Notes: generated by a model from the sequence alone, not told the origin. A stretch of 64,000 bases of DNA from Neelides folsomi (GCA_034687125.1 JAQGBZ010000035.1:248001-312000); one strand, 5' to 3'. Shown: positions 14,160-25,257, numbered from the stretch's first letter. Translations and numbers: made by a program.

Positions 14160-14225
14160 GGACAATTGTTCTCTATATTGAGTACAATTGTCTAACGTGT
14201 GAGGTACGATTGTCCAACGTTGTTA
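14160..14225. repeat. Three 22-bp direct repeats beside the transposase relic
   Basis: Three imperfect units start at 14160, 14182 and 14204, each beginning G(G/T)AC(A/G)ATTGT. Units 2 and 3 differ at three of their first 18 bases (GTACAATTGTCTAACGTG and GTACGATTGTCCAACGTT). They lie about 115 bp beyond the 3' end of the transposase relic, where subterminal repeats of a DNA transposon could be. Confidence 0.6.
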
Positions 14226-14338
14226 TTATACATTAACATTTTATATTCCTGTCATAATTAAAATTGATCAAAAAGATTAATAGTGAATCATTTAATGAGC
14301 AAAGAAGTAAATTATATTATAAGTTAATTATGAATTAA

Positions 14339-15150
14339 TTAATTTGTAATTAAACGACGCGATACGGCTTTCTTCTGCTTCTTCATCTTAGGAGTGTTTT
14401 CTTGGTCATTAATGGCCATGGGTCTTTTCAAAGCATTTTTTCTCACTGTAACGACAGACTTTTCTTCAGCAATCAAGTTACGAACAGGTGTTTCTGTCAA
14501 AATGGATGTTTCCTTCCCCTTGTGTTGGCCTTTCTTTCTTCAGCTTTAGGAAAAGGAGCGATTGATTGAATGCTCATGGCTGTGGCGATCGAAGCTTATT
14601 CGGGGATAAATTGAATTTGCCTATCTGTTACTAATGAAGGTGCAAAATCAGCATCAGTGAATATGTTGTTGAATGGTTGAATCCCGGTGCAGTTGAATCC
14701 CGCTATTATATTATTCGAAATAGTGGCTTTTTCAAATGGCTCCTTAACAATTTTTGGAAGTTCGTAAATTGTCATAGTTTTCCCTGGGTTGTTTTTCATC
14801 CATTCATCACACGCTGAATTAAAATATTTTTTAAATGGACCGTAGACGGTTCGATCAAGTGATTGAAGTTTGTGTGCGCAGTGTGGTGGAAAGGTCAAAA
14901 GAATAATCTCGTTGGCACGGCAGAAATCAATCACACGGATAGAAATGTGTGATTTGTGATTATCCAGCAAAAGTAAAATTTTTTTTCAATTGACGCTCTT
15001 GTGAGGTTTGCAAAATGCTAAATATATACAGAAATCATCTTGCATCCAGCCCGAACCAGTTCCAATAGATCCGATTGGACTTCCATAAATAAAATGTTCC
15101 TTGAAACGTTTACGGGGGGAAATAAATTGGTCGGAACGCCTTGTAGAAGC
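14339..15150 (-). mobile_element. Tigger/pogo-type (DDE_1) transposase relic, inactivated
   Basis: On the minus strand one frame encodes the C-terminal half of a DDE transposase of the Tigger/pogo/Jerky type. In order it shows an FISPRKRF block, IYGSPIGSIG, SGWMQDD, KILLLLDNHKSHIS (containing a catalytic Asp), LTFPPHCAHKLQSLDRTVYG, GPFKKYFNSACDEWM and AGFNCTGIQPFN, all typical of the family. An in-frame TGA at 14986-14988, a TAA at the end of the main frame (14596-14598) and a one-base frameshift near 14520 show it is dead. After the shift the tail resumes with ETSILTETPVRNLI and a Lys-rich end, to TAA at 14339-14341. The N-terminal DNA-binding half was not found, and element ends were not identified. 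It lies within AT-rich DNA between lbx and bap. Confidence 0.85.
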
Positions 15151-15400
15151 CTAGGCAGACGTGATGGGCAGTTTGTGTAATAAAAGGATTACTTAACGGA
15201 GGGATTACCTACCATCACACCTTAATTATCACATATTAAGGTTTAATTTGGTATATTACTTTTGAAATTAATCCTTAAATTCTTTTTAAAATTCCATTTT
15301 ACAAGTCGGAAGTTTAGTATGGAACGGGAGTGTATAAACTATTCACTATTGGGCTTAATTTACAGAGTTTTTAATCGACTGTCCTTTTCATATGATCAAA

Positions 15401-15415
15401 CCTAACCTAACCTAA
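15401..15415. repeat. Three telomere-like CCTAA units
   Basis: CCTAACCTAACCTAA equals the arthropod telomere unit TTAGG read on the other strand. Only three units, so it may be chance. Confidence 0.35.
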
Positions 15416-16199
15416 ATATTGGCATTCCATGAGCGAAATGTGAAACCACATTACATATTAGACCCACTAACAAATGAAAAGATTTCTTTTAAAAACTTAA
15501 TTTTCTCTACTCATTTTCCCAATCAGCTTATGTATGTATAGCATAATGCAAAATGTTGATTGAATAGAAATGAAATAATACTACAGATATATAATATACA
15601 TAATGTATATAAATTAATAAATAATAAAATCTAGTACAATATAATCGAAGAGAAGGAATTTAATAGGTATTAAATATGAATATTTAGAATCCTTACCTAG
15701 GAGCTAGGACGTGTTGCATTAAAGACGATGGAATTGTTTCAAGATCAAGTGAAAGGTCGACAAGAAAGTATTTGGTTTAGTTTTCATTAATTATAACTCA
15801 AATTAAATTGTATTCCGATTAAATATAATATTATTTTTTGTGTTTTCGTTGTATTGTGTATTAAGTGTATTGTGTTCATTGTGAGAAATGAGAATTTTTT
15901 AAATTTCAAATTCCATCATATTTAATTCAATATTTGAAGCTTAGGTAAGGATTCTTATTATTCATACATACATTATTAAATTGATAATCAATATGAAGTC
16001 TTTCCAAAAGAGTTAAAAATTTTCGTTGTTGCTAAGAATAATTAAATTTAGGATAAACTGGGCAGGTTAGCCAAATTCGACAGTAGCCTGGGCTTAAATT
16101 AAAAATTTTTAAATTAAAGATATGTTATCTCTTTCTGGATATTTTTTATCATCTCATAAAAAGAGAACAAGGGTGATTAACTAAATCGGCATTAAATTG

Positions 16200-16219
16200 T
16201 ATATATATATATATATATT
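16200..16219. repeat. (AT)n microsatellite
   Basis: Nine uninterrupted AT units. Confidence 0.85.
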
Positions 16220-18119
16220 GAAAGAGCGTTTTTTGAACTCAATATATGTGGTGTAATTTGGAGTAATTTACTCCTTTGCATAATTACTTAAAATAGTTAA
16301 GGGTCTTATTTTGTTAGGAAGGGAATGTAAATTCTGTTCCTCAGATCGCGAAGGGGATGTTCGAATCTCATTAGAGTTCATTGAGAGATGCTCCAGTCGG
16401 AATGGCAAAAGCAGTGTAATTGAGAAAACGAGGAGGAAGATGAAGTCAAGTGGAGGAAGCTGCACATCAGAAACCACGTGTGTAAATACAATTTCCTCCT
16501 ATCTCCAACAGTTCACTTGACATCGGATCTTCACCTTTCACTCGATCCGTCCTTTGGCCACCCAATGGAGTAACCCTAACCCTCATGATCCATTATGAGG
16601 ACAAGCACTGTTTCCCCATTATCTCTCCCTCTCCGCTCCCTCACATTTGCCACCGAATCGGGAACGCGGCGACGCGCGAACGTGCTGAGGAATCCCCCGA
16701 ATCCCAAGTTCGAAGTGAGCCAAAAGATTTTAAACCTCAAACGAGTGAGCCCCTTTGCACGGTGCTTTCACTGCCCGTTTTCGTTTGTTCTTCTGATGCA
16801 ATGCGGTGAAAGACGTCTCCACCTCCATCATCTCCCATGAGAGAAGAGACAGCGTATACTTAGGCCCCAATCAACGTCCATTCACAAAGGAACCACGTCC
16901 GGAATAAATGATATGGAATCTTTCACTTCCACTCGTCAATAAATCTCTGAATATTTGTTATGCCACTCGAATGTCAGCCTTCCCTTTTCAATTGTGGTGC
17001 AGACAATTGGTCAGAGAAATTGCATGATTCTACCTCGATCATTGTGTTTACCGATGAAACTTGCATAATCTTCATCATTACTCACCCGCTGGTTCAATCT
17101 TGCGAAAGTTCTTTTAAGTTTACACCAATCTCAACAATTCCATTTGTTTACACGATTTCCTCCTTTGAATATTTTACCAAAAAAGCGAATACGATTTTTA
17201 GATTCTTTCAAATATTGAACAATTGAATTCCCCATTAAACAATTACAATTCAATGTTTAATCTTGTATTTATACTATATATTAAATACTTAAACAATTTC
17301 TAATTGTTGGAATGTAATCTGTCTCAAAGATCATTAGCGATTGTTATTTATAAAAAAGAATCGAATCCATCTTTGCTTAAAGAGATTTATTCAACAAAGA
17401 AGCATCACATGGAAAAGTTGAATGAACTGAATGATCTTTAATGTTGACTTTTTAAAAACACTACTGTACTTATCATATGTCACACAAAAGCATTCTTACT
17501 AGCTTTTTACTTTTATGGAGGCTAAAGTAAAGGATTATTTTGGATTATAAAATACAAAGGTTTTTTCAACTTTTAATACTCTTAATTTTACTTTGGGTTT
17601 ATTCAAGAACCAATGGACTAAACAAGACTAAATAGTGGTAAAAAATACTTAATAGTACGAGATATGTATTAAATATGTCCAACAGTACAATAATTAATAA
17701 ATATTAAAAACTAAAAATGCGATAAATCGCGTTACTTTCCGATCAAAAATGTACTTATTTTTCAAGTTGAGGGTTAAACTTTGAAATTAAAATTTCCATT
17801 GGATAAACTTGAAGCAATTTATGTCTACATTTTATTGTTATCTTCCATTTCACAAATGTGTTAAATTACAACCTAAGTACCTAAGTCACATATATATTAT
17901 AAGTCAGCACATAATCAGTTAGTTAAATGAACTTTTGTAAAGTCGAATGTAATTTTTGGTAGTTTGGGGTTTTGGGGCGAGATGGTAATTAAAGTGTGCG
18001 TGGTTCGAGATTGAGATTCCGATGAGAGGTTTGAGTGGCGCTCGAGGCGTGCGCCCTACTCACATCCCTACCAATTGGCCATCAATCGGCGCGATGTCAG
18101 CCCACTAAGACGCGGCCAA

Positions 18120-18139
18120 CTTATCGGCAAGTCCAAGTG
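18120..18139. promoter_or_regulatory. Candidate GATA and NK2/Tinman binding sites in the bap proximal promoter
   Basis: CTTATC (18120-18125, a GATA motif on the minus strand) and CAAGTG (18134-18139, the NK2-class core) lie 40-60 bp upstream of the bap TATA box. Paired GATA and Tinman sites are a known feature of fly cardiac and mesodermal enhancers. Their function here is inferred from the motifs only. Confidence 0.35.
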
Positions 18140-18181
18140 TGGAATAAGTGCACACCTCCCCTCGCCCAAACCCACTCAACC

Positions 18182-18189
18182 TATAAATA
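18182..18189 (+). promoter_or_regulatory. TATA box of bap
   Basis: TATAAATA lies 22 bp before the first in-frame ATG of the gene (18211) and 109 bp before the second (18298). A TATA box normally places transcription start about 25-32 bp downstream, near 18210-18214. This favours the second ATG as the translation start. Confidence 0.6.
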
Positions 18190-18297
18190 CGGGCTTTTGG
18201 ATCCGCACACATGGAACCGAATAGGAGGGGCAAATGCCACACTCACCCGAACATCTACAACTTCTACGGTTCAAACCCTGTGAGGGACTCGGCCGGG

Positions 18298-18496
18298 ATG
18301 TCGACCAAGTCGGAGGATCTCGCCGTTACCCAAACCCCGGCTTTCTCCATTCAGAACATATTGGGGAACAAGAACTATGACGGTGTGTGGACGACGATCC
18401 TCTCCAACAATCAGCCGCCCGACGACCCGCCGACTCCTCCACATTCCCAATGGGACTCACAAGCCCTCGACATGAGGATGAAACAGGAGATTAAAG
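18298..18496 (+). CDS. bap: bap exon 1 with eh1 repressor motif
   Basis: Open from 18211; the start at 18298 is chosen because of the TATA position. The donor gtaatt begins at 18497 and leaves one base (phase 1). The exon encodes FSIQNIL and a Pro/Asp-rich linker ending MRMKQEIK. Confidence 0.85.
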
Positions 18497-20970
18497 GTAA
18501 TTGTAATTCATTTTCATTCCCATTTTAACAAATTTCAAATTAAACGATTAAATGATAATCAATTAAATTAAATAATATATTTACAAATTTGACCTATGGA
18601 TAGAATAATTTTATGATTGACATATTATGAAACTGAGTGAGACATAACATGATTGCGTAATAAACAAATAAATTAGTACCAGTTACCCATTCTTGAACAT
18701 AAAGCTTTTCTTTGCCTTTTATAGACAGTGAAATGAAGCCAAGGAAGAAGAGATCTCGAGCTGCGTTTTCACATGCTCAGGTTCGTTAAGAATCCTTCAT
18801 ATTCTTTTATTCCATAAATATAAATAATTTCAGCTTTAACCAGTCTTTTCACAATTCAGCTTCGAAGCACCTTAAGCCTTAAGTCCTTAAACTATTGTCA
18901 TTTACATATGCTATCTACATATAATGTGTATCTACTTATAATGAGTAAATGAGTATCGCATTATGTTTCTTCAATCTTATCAGCTTTGAATTCAAATGAG
19001 TTTTTATTTATTTGAAGGTCTATGAATTGGAAAGACGTTTCAGCCATCAAAGATATTTATCTGGTCCTGAAAGAGCAGATCTCGCCCAGGCTCTTAAACT
19101 CACAGAAACACAAGTGAGCCTCGTTTCTTTAATTTCTAAACCCACGACTTGCCACTTAATTTTTAAATCTTTTGACTTTCCGTGCCCTCAATATTCATTA
19201 ATGATAAGAAAATTGTGAATATGAGTTTAAAAGTTAGTAAAACTTTGTCTGATTGTGAGAGAAATAAGATAAGATTATGATTATTTATTGAATACAAACT
19301 TCCTTTACATTTTCTCTACTTTCAACGTACTTAAACTTACTGGATTTTCACTATGAAGAAGAAATTCCCTATATACTGTATTCTACCTGTACTCTAGAAT
19401 TGATTTAAACTCAAGTCGTTTTATTTTTCGACTTTTATATCAGCCAGCCAGCCATAAAGTACTTTATCGTATTGAAGAATTTGAAGAGTGGATAGTAAGC
19501 ATGAATACCCCACTTGTAAGTGTATAAGTACTCTATATACCTTGAATTGCAGACATAATATGTAATAATGTAAATATGTAAGGTAGTTATTTATATAATG
19601 TATGTATATATGTAATAGGTACATATGTACATAATATGTATAGTATTTACATTTACATATTGCTTATAATTATATAACTTATTTTATAACTATTTACTAT
19701 TAGTTCATTGGTGGTGTGAAGCATGTTCCACACATTTTCATTTTATTTCAATCAGATTGTTATCTATATAGGCATTTGATATTTTGCATCTTCAAAGATA
19801 GCATGGAGTGGGGATGCGAATGTTATTTAGATCCTCGAGAGTTGTAGTTATTTCCAACTGTGGGTATATTGAAGGGCGGATCTCCTGGTAAGGTAGTTAG
19901 TCGTTTCTCACTCATCCCTAACTCTCCATTTCATGTCATTGCATTGAGTGGGGCGTTGGGAAGCATTATGGGTGTGATGTGGATGAGAGCCATTTGGATC
20001 CCGAGAGTTCATCTTGAGATTTCTCGATTCCTCACCCAACGCTTGCTTTGGTGTGTAGACATATGCACTTCTTTAATCACCACATGCCACTCAGAAGCAC
20101 TCTCAATTTCTATCAGTTTCCCACCACCACCCTCCTAATAAATATGAAGAGGTGATAAATATAAAAAATCCCACCAGCACCCAAACTTCCATTTTTAGTA
20201 ATATTATTATTGAATTCTCCATATTTCCATATACTTATACTATATAATATCCCCCACACTTGTTTCTACTATCATATCATTGGATTAAACGAGTATAAAA
20301 AAATTTCTATACTTTTCAAAATCAATTCTACAAATAATTGTTGGTGAGAAACTACATATATGAAAAATACGTTAAATCGTAAGTTGTTATATTCAAGGAC
20401 GTATTGTAGTTTGTAGTACAACGATATTTTGTCATTTCCCTTCTCTTGGGCCTATGCTATAAATACATACATATGTATGTATCCTATACATAGGTATAAA
20501 TTAAGATATCCGTAAATACTACACTTCCCACTTTTTAAGTTTAAATTCAACAGGGTGGAATTTTCTTATCATAATTTGTATTATCTACCAAATCACAATG
20601 ATGATTTTTATTATTTTAGGTCAAAATTTGGTTTCAAAACCGCAGGTACAAAACAAAACGGAAGTTGCAGCAGGACATGAGTTCTCCTTGTCAAATTCCT
20701 CAGGCGAGAAAAGTTGCCATCAAAGTCCTCATGAAAGATGACAAGGTGAGGAATTTATAGTATTCTCATAAATTACTTTAATTACCCTTTGGGTCTCTTA
20801 AGGTAATTTATGACCGAGAGGAAGTGAAGCCTTATTTGAATCCAACGAATCTTCTGTTTAATTCCTTCTATTCTTACTACTGTTGGCCTTTCTACCCTCC
20901 AAAGCCGCTGATGAATCCTCCGCCGGATGGAGAACCTTTGAGTCCAAGTCCTTTCAATTTCAAGAGATAA
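18298..20970 (+). CDS. bap: Bagpipe/NK3 (Nkx3-type) homeodomain transcription factor, complete
   Basis: Nuclear homeodomain factor; fly bagpipe specifies visceral mesoderm and vertebrate Nkx3-2 acts in axial skeleton and gut mesoderm. Five exons: 18298-18496, 18725-18780, 19018-19113, 20620-20745 and 20803-20970 (214 residues). Intron phases are 1, 0, 0, 0 and every junction keeps the frame. Residues 14-22 hold an eh1 motif (PAFSIQNIL). The homeodomain spans residues 74-133, from [12 protein letters not shown] to [12 protein letters not shown]. Residues 146-159 ([14 protein letters not shown]) match the conserved NK3 block after the homeodomain, and the tail is rich in Tyr, Trp and Pro ([13 protein letters not shown]), as in Nkx3-2. 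An upstream in-frame ATG at 18211 would add 29 residues but sits at the expected cap site. Exon 1 uses GC-ending codons while exons 2-5 are AT-rich. NK3 identity is very secure. Confidence 0.96.
18725..18780 (+). CDS. bap: bap exon 2, 56-nt micro-exon with homeodomain residues 1-12
   Basis: Acceptor ccttttatag ends at 18724 and donor gttcgt starts at 18781. It encodes [19 protein letters not shown], the NK3 homeodomain N-terminal arm. Confidence 0.92.
19018..19113 (+). CDS. bap: bap exon 3, homeodomain residues 13-44
   Basis: Acceptor tttgaag ends at 19017 and donor gtgagc starts at 19114. Exactly 32 codons run from VYELERRF to LKLTETQ, covering helices 1 and 2. Confidence 0.95.
19114..20619 (+). 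other. bap: bap intron 3 (1506 bp, homeodomain 44/45)
   Basis: Very AT-rich apart from a GC-richer island at about 19795-20110. The island has no splice-supported frame and could be a conserved regulatory element or an insertion. Confidence 0.7.
20620..20745 (+). CDS. bap: bap exon 4, recognition helix and NK3 block
   Basis: Acceptor ttattttag ends at 20619 and donor gtgagg starts at 20746. It encodes [15 protein letters not shown] and the downstream [14 protein letters not shown]. The following intron is only 57 bp. Confidence 0.95.
20803..20970 (+). CDS. bap: bap exon 5, C-terminal tail
   Basis: Acceptor gtctcttaag ends at 20802. The exon has 55 codons with the Tyr/Trp/Pro-rich NK3 tail and stops at TAA 20968-20970. 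Confidence 0.92.
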   Translation, partial: VIYDREEVKPYLNPTNLLFNSFYSYYCWPFYPPKPLMNPPPDGEPLSPSPFNFKR

Positions 20971-21690
20971 TCTCATAACTTAATCCACATTTACATACGT
21001 CCTATACGAATCAGACTTCCAAAATTAGTAATATGGAAGGGTGGCCCGAAATGAATCACCGCCTTCTCAATAATTAATGTACCAATACCAAATAATGAAT
21101 TTTTCCTCATATACTCAAATTCGATGTAAAAATCTCTGATTTTCTAACATTAATATTTTTAAGTACGATATTTAGTTGTATGTATAATGTGCCGTTTCAT
21201 TTCAATTACTCTTATTTACGATATGGATCCTTCTTGTGAAAAGTACACTTATGTATCTAATACCCTTCTTCTTACGTCATATACCATTGCTAACTTTCAG
21301 AAAATATACTTCAGTAGTTTACTATATATTAAATATTTGTACAGTGTAGAATTTAAATTAAAAATAATCAGACAAGATCTTTAATAATTATTACAGATAA
21401 TTTGATTTCTACATACCTATGTTATTTTGTTACTACTTACTTTAAAAGTAACATACTTATCTAATAATGCAAAATTGCATACACTCGTAAAGTTCATTTC
21501 TTGAATACAGAGATAAATAGTCACATAGTTTTACTCTAGTTAATAGATATTTAAATAGTCAATTTCCTTTGTAGACTATTTCCATTAAAGTACTGACCTA
21601 TGTATATGTAAAGAGATTGTATTATATAAATGTAAACTCGAGATTTACTTTTTTGTACTCCTCAATTTATAAATAAAATATAAATATTTC
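20971..21690 (+). other. bap 3' untranslated region, probable
   Basis: Strongly AT-rich sequence with AATAAA at 21672-21677, about 700 bp after the stop. Confidence 0.5.
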
Positions 21691-22820
21691 AGCATCATCT
21701 CATTTTGTATTCATTTGAAATATTCTAATATCTATTAACCAATTCTATATTTTAACTTCTATACATAAATACTACTACATAAAGACGACCATAAAAGCTG
21801 ATACAAATAAAGTTTTAATAAAACACATACTATTGTAATTATAAGACTAGAGGATTATAATACAATTCCCATATACAAAGCATGTATTCACACACTCGTA
21901 CTTGTTGACAATGTTGTTTAATGAAGGAACTTATTAAGTGCTTTGATCAATTGTTTGGAATAAACTCGTGAAAGCCATCAACTCTTGTGTATGGTCTTTT
22001 ATTAAATTTGTGGGATAGGTGAGAGAGGTGGCGAGGTTTGTGGTGAGGTTGAATGGGCGCAAAGGTAAAATTGTCCCACAGGTTCTCATTTGTAATTAGA
22101 GATTGGAGGGGATGGAAATGGGGAGACAATGGTGATTTGAAGAGAGCAATCTGGCTAAGTGAGCCTTGGGTGTGGGTTTCATATATGGAAGGTGATGGAG
22201 GTCCTTTTGTTCCTCCTCTTGGTGTGTCGGCGGAGTGAGGCAGTGCCAAGCACAGGGGCGATCAGTCCTTCTCAAGAACCCACCAATTTCCCTAATGGAC
22301 ACCAATATTCGTAATGCGGGGTGGCATCATTATCTCTCCGCGGTTCCACCGGCTCCTCTGCCACGCTCCGAAGGATAATAAAATAATTATAGGCTGCTCC
22401 CGAGAACCTCCAGACCTCTTCCACCCCTTCACCAACGCGAAAACCCCCCCGTGAAACAAGAAACCAAATTTAACTCTCATGTTGAAAACCATTCCCGACC
22501 ATAAACATTTCGGGCCCACACACGGTCCGTTTACACACATACAAGGTCGTGCATATGTGCTTATTCTATTAAGTATATGGGTGTATGGATGGAGACTATG
22601 AGCGGATTCCTATGGACGCTATCTCTATTGAGTGAGTGGGGATTTTGCGAGGGACTCGTGGGGTAATATGAATAGATAATCGAGGAATCTCTTAAACCAT
22701 TCAACGGGGAAATAACACTCGGGGAATAATAAACAGATTTTTATTAGCGCCCCACCTCACTCCCGAGCCCTGAAAAAATAAATCATATATTCCCCGATCG
22801 ATCCCAATCGGAGGATGAGG

Positions 22821-22860
22821 AAGTGGGGCCGTATGGGTGGAAGTGGGACCGTATGGGAAG
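22821..22860. repeat. 20-bp direct tandem duplication
   Basis: Two adjacent units beginning aagtggg(g/a)ccgtatggg differ at two or three bases. Confidence 0.7.
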
Positions 22861-24524
22861 AGGGTTCCCAACAGCATGGTCGTTGGGGGAGAGGCAATTA
22901 GGAACCACTGCGGTGTTTGATGACTTGATGAGGGATAAATGGACCCGGGGATGATGGTTGAGTGGAGTCAACTGGCTACTCCTCCGCGTTTACTTCAGCT
23001 ACTTACTTTTAGAGCCTCATCATCATCGACCCTTGGGACCGTCAAGTGTAACCGAAATCAATAAATTTGGGGGCCAATCAGTTATTCTGCTCTCGAAAAC
23101 AGTTTTCAGCTCAATTTGATCCGCACAATATCCGTTTGATTAGGAGGGGAGAAGCTTTGGATGGGCTTCAAAGACTTTTAATCTCATGATTGGACCTCCC
23201 CTCACACGTCGGCCTTCCCTTTGGACCAGGTCTTGAGATGAGGACAGTGATGATCTCTCCCATTCACTCCCGAGGGTCGCGAGTGTTTACAATAGGTGGG
23301 GAATTGATAAACCTCCCTCTGCTCCTCCAAAAGAACCGACTTTTAAACTCAGTTTATTTGTTCAGTGAGAGGCCAAATAGAACTAGGGAATATTCACTCA
23401 TTCCCAGAACAATCTTGATCCATTTAATTCTCTTGGCCCTGAAACCACCCAAGTCTCCTCTTCTTCGTGGCCTGAATCCACAAATCACCCCTTCCCATTC
23501 ACGACACAAATATCACAAATTCCTCGGATCTCGATTACAGATGAGCCGGACTTCTGCCGTTCAACGCTTATTTTCCAAACGTCGGCCCAGCACAAACTCA
23601 TCCCTTGAAACATCTCGCTTCAAAAACAGAAACTAGGAATAAATACCGACAAATTCCATATATGAGTCTTTAATGGCCATTTTATTTTATAACTCATTAA
23701 CTTAACCTTATTAGCATATAATGTAATTATCTAATACCCAATGTTATCTGTATAGTACTATTGGTCAGCTTTAATCTGATTAAAGGTTATCTTTTAAATA
23801 AGGATTAAAAGTATTGTTTTTTGTTTGATTATTGGAATTGTACTACTCTAAAAGCATCATTTAAATACAATTACTATTGTGATCATATCTGACAGATCTT
23901 TAATAAGTCATAATAATAAATAAAGTAAATAATTGATTTGTTAACAAATAATTTAACACTGTACTAGAATGATAAAAGATTGATAAGACAAATTTTAAAT
24001 ATTGTTTTCTCATTTATATTAATTTAGTAACTTTCTTAATAAAAACCAAACTAAAGAAAGTAAATCACGATTACTTGACAAATAAATACATTTTTATTAC
24101 TTATTAACCTTATTGTATCTCCCTATGTAATGTAAATTTATATTTAATTTAACATTAATTTCATCAATATGAGTGAGTTACATTATTCCAAAGGACGCAT
24201 AACAACGCGCATTATGCATAGTAAATTATCTTAAAATTATTCTTACAATATTGTGTATCAATTTAATAATGATGTCAAACATTGATAAATACAGGGTCCC
24301 GAGTTTTTTATCACGAATAAATGTAGCTTATACCTAGGTAGGTAATATGACGAATAATTAAAATCTATTAATGTGTGCGTTCGATAAGAAAAATATTTCC
24401 TTATTATGAAGGAAACTATAACTTGAATTGCTTAAACCATTATTAAAATATAGACACTTCCACTAGATATTAGATATGTAATATGATTTATCGTTTCTTT
24501 TCTCCTGTTTCGATTTCAAATTGA

Positions 24525-24760
24525 ACTATTGAACCTTTCCCTTGGCCACCACACCCCTCATCCCAATCCACTAGATTTTTTTCATTTGGAGATATTATTA
24601 TGTAATGAACAAGGTCTATGGCAAAAAAACTCATCAGTCATCAACAATGATGAAGCTCAAAGTTGGAATTGCCGAAGCGTTCAGCGAAATACTATCCATT
24701 AAAGTGGTTGCGAAACTTACAGAGTTGTTTGCAGCGCCGTATTAAAGCCAATAAAGTCCA
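24525..24760 (+). mobile_element. Relic of a mariner-like transposase C-terminus
   Basis: One plus-strand frame, broken by several stops, reads EPFPWPPHPSSQSTRFFSFG and, about 40 codons later, LRNLQSCLQRRIKAN. The first resembles the WPPRSPDLTPxDFFLWG signature of mariner-superfamily transposases common in arthropod genomes. The second sits where that family has a helical Arg-rich end. The segment is more GC-rich than its surroundings, as expected of inserted coding DNA. Heavily decayed; the rest of the element was not found. Confidence 0.5.
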
Positions 24761-25257
24761 AGTCTTAAATTATGATTTATGACTGTTCTTATTAAATGAT
24801 GTATAGAGAATACAATTACAATTTGTTATATAATTTGATTGAAAATTAAATATGTACCTAGGTATGTAAGTTATGATTGGTTTTAAATAAAGTGTTAACT
24901 CGGGATCCTGTACATAATAAAAACCAATTTAAGTATAGTACTTTTATATCTGAAATGAAAAATTTAAACTAAAAGTTTAAATTAGAAGGGAAAACAAACA
25001 AATATTACATAATACAGTATATGCCATGCATAAATTGATAATTAACTGATGATTGTACGATGATTCATATAGCTATAACACTAATGATGAATTAGAATAA
25101 ATAAATAAGAGAGAGTAGACATTGATATACATACATATAATATTACATCTACTTACATTGATTATGTATGTTTACTCGTATGCATACGATATAAGTATGA
25201 ATATTTTTATATAAAGGGTATATATATAAATGACAAATCCTACTAATCAAAATCTTT

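Larger units (their letters stand above)
15151..18181. other. Intergenic DNA upstream of bap
   Basis: AT-rich except for a more GC-rich segment at about 16.3-17.1 kb. It contains three CCTAA units (15401-15415), an (AT)9 tract, and two opposed NK2/Tin-like motifs (TCAAGTGG 16446-16453; CACTTGA 16514-16520). No coding sequence recognised; frames here are short and lack family similarity. Confidence 0.5.
21691..25257. other. bap-tin tail-to-tail intergenic DNA
   Basis: AT-rich flanks (21.7-21.95 and 23.64-25.6 kb) surround a GC-richer segment at about 21.95-23.63 kb. A mariner-like relic lies at about 24.53-24.76 kb and a 20-bp direct duplication at 22821-22860. No host gene recognised. Confidence 0.5.
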
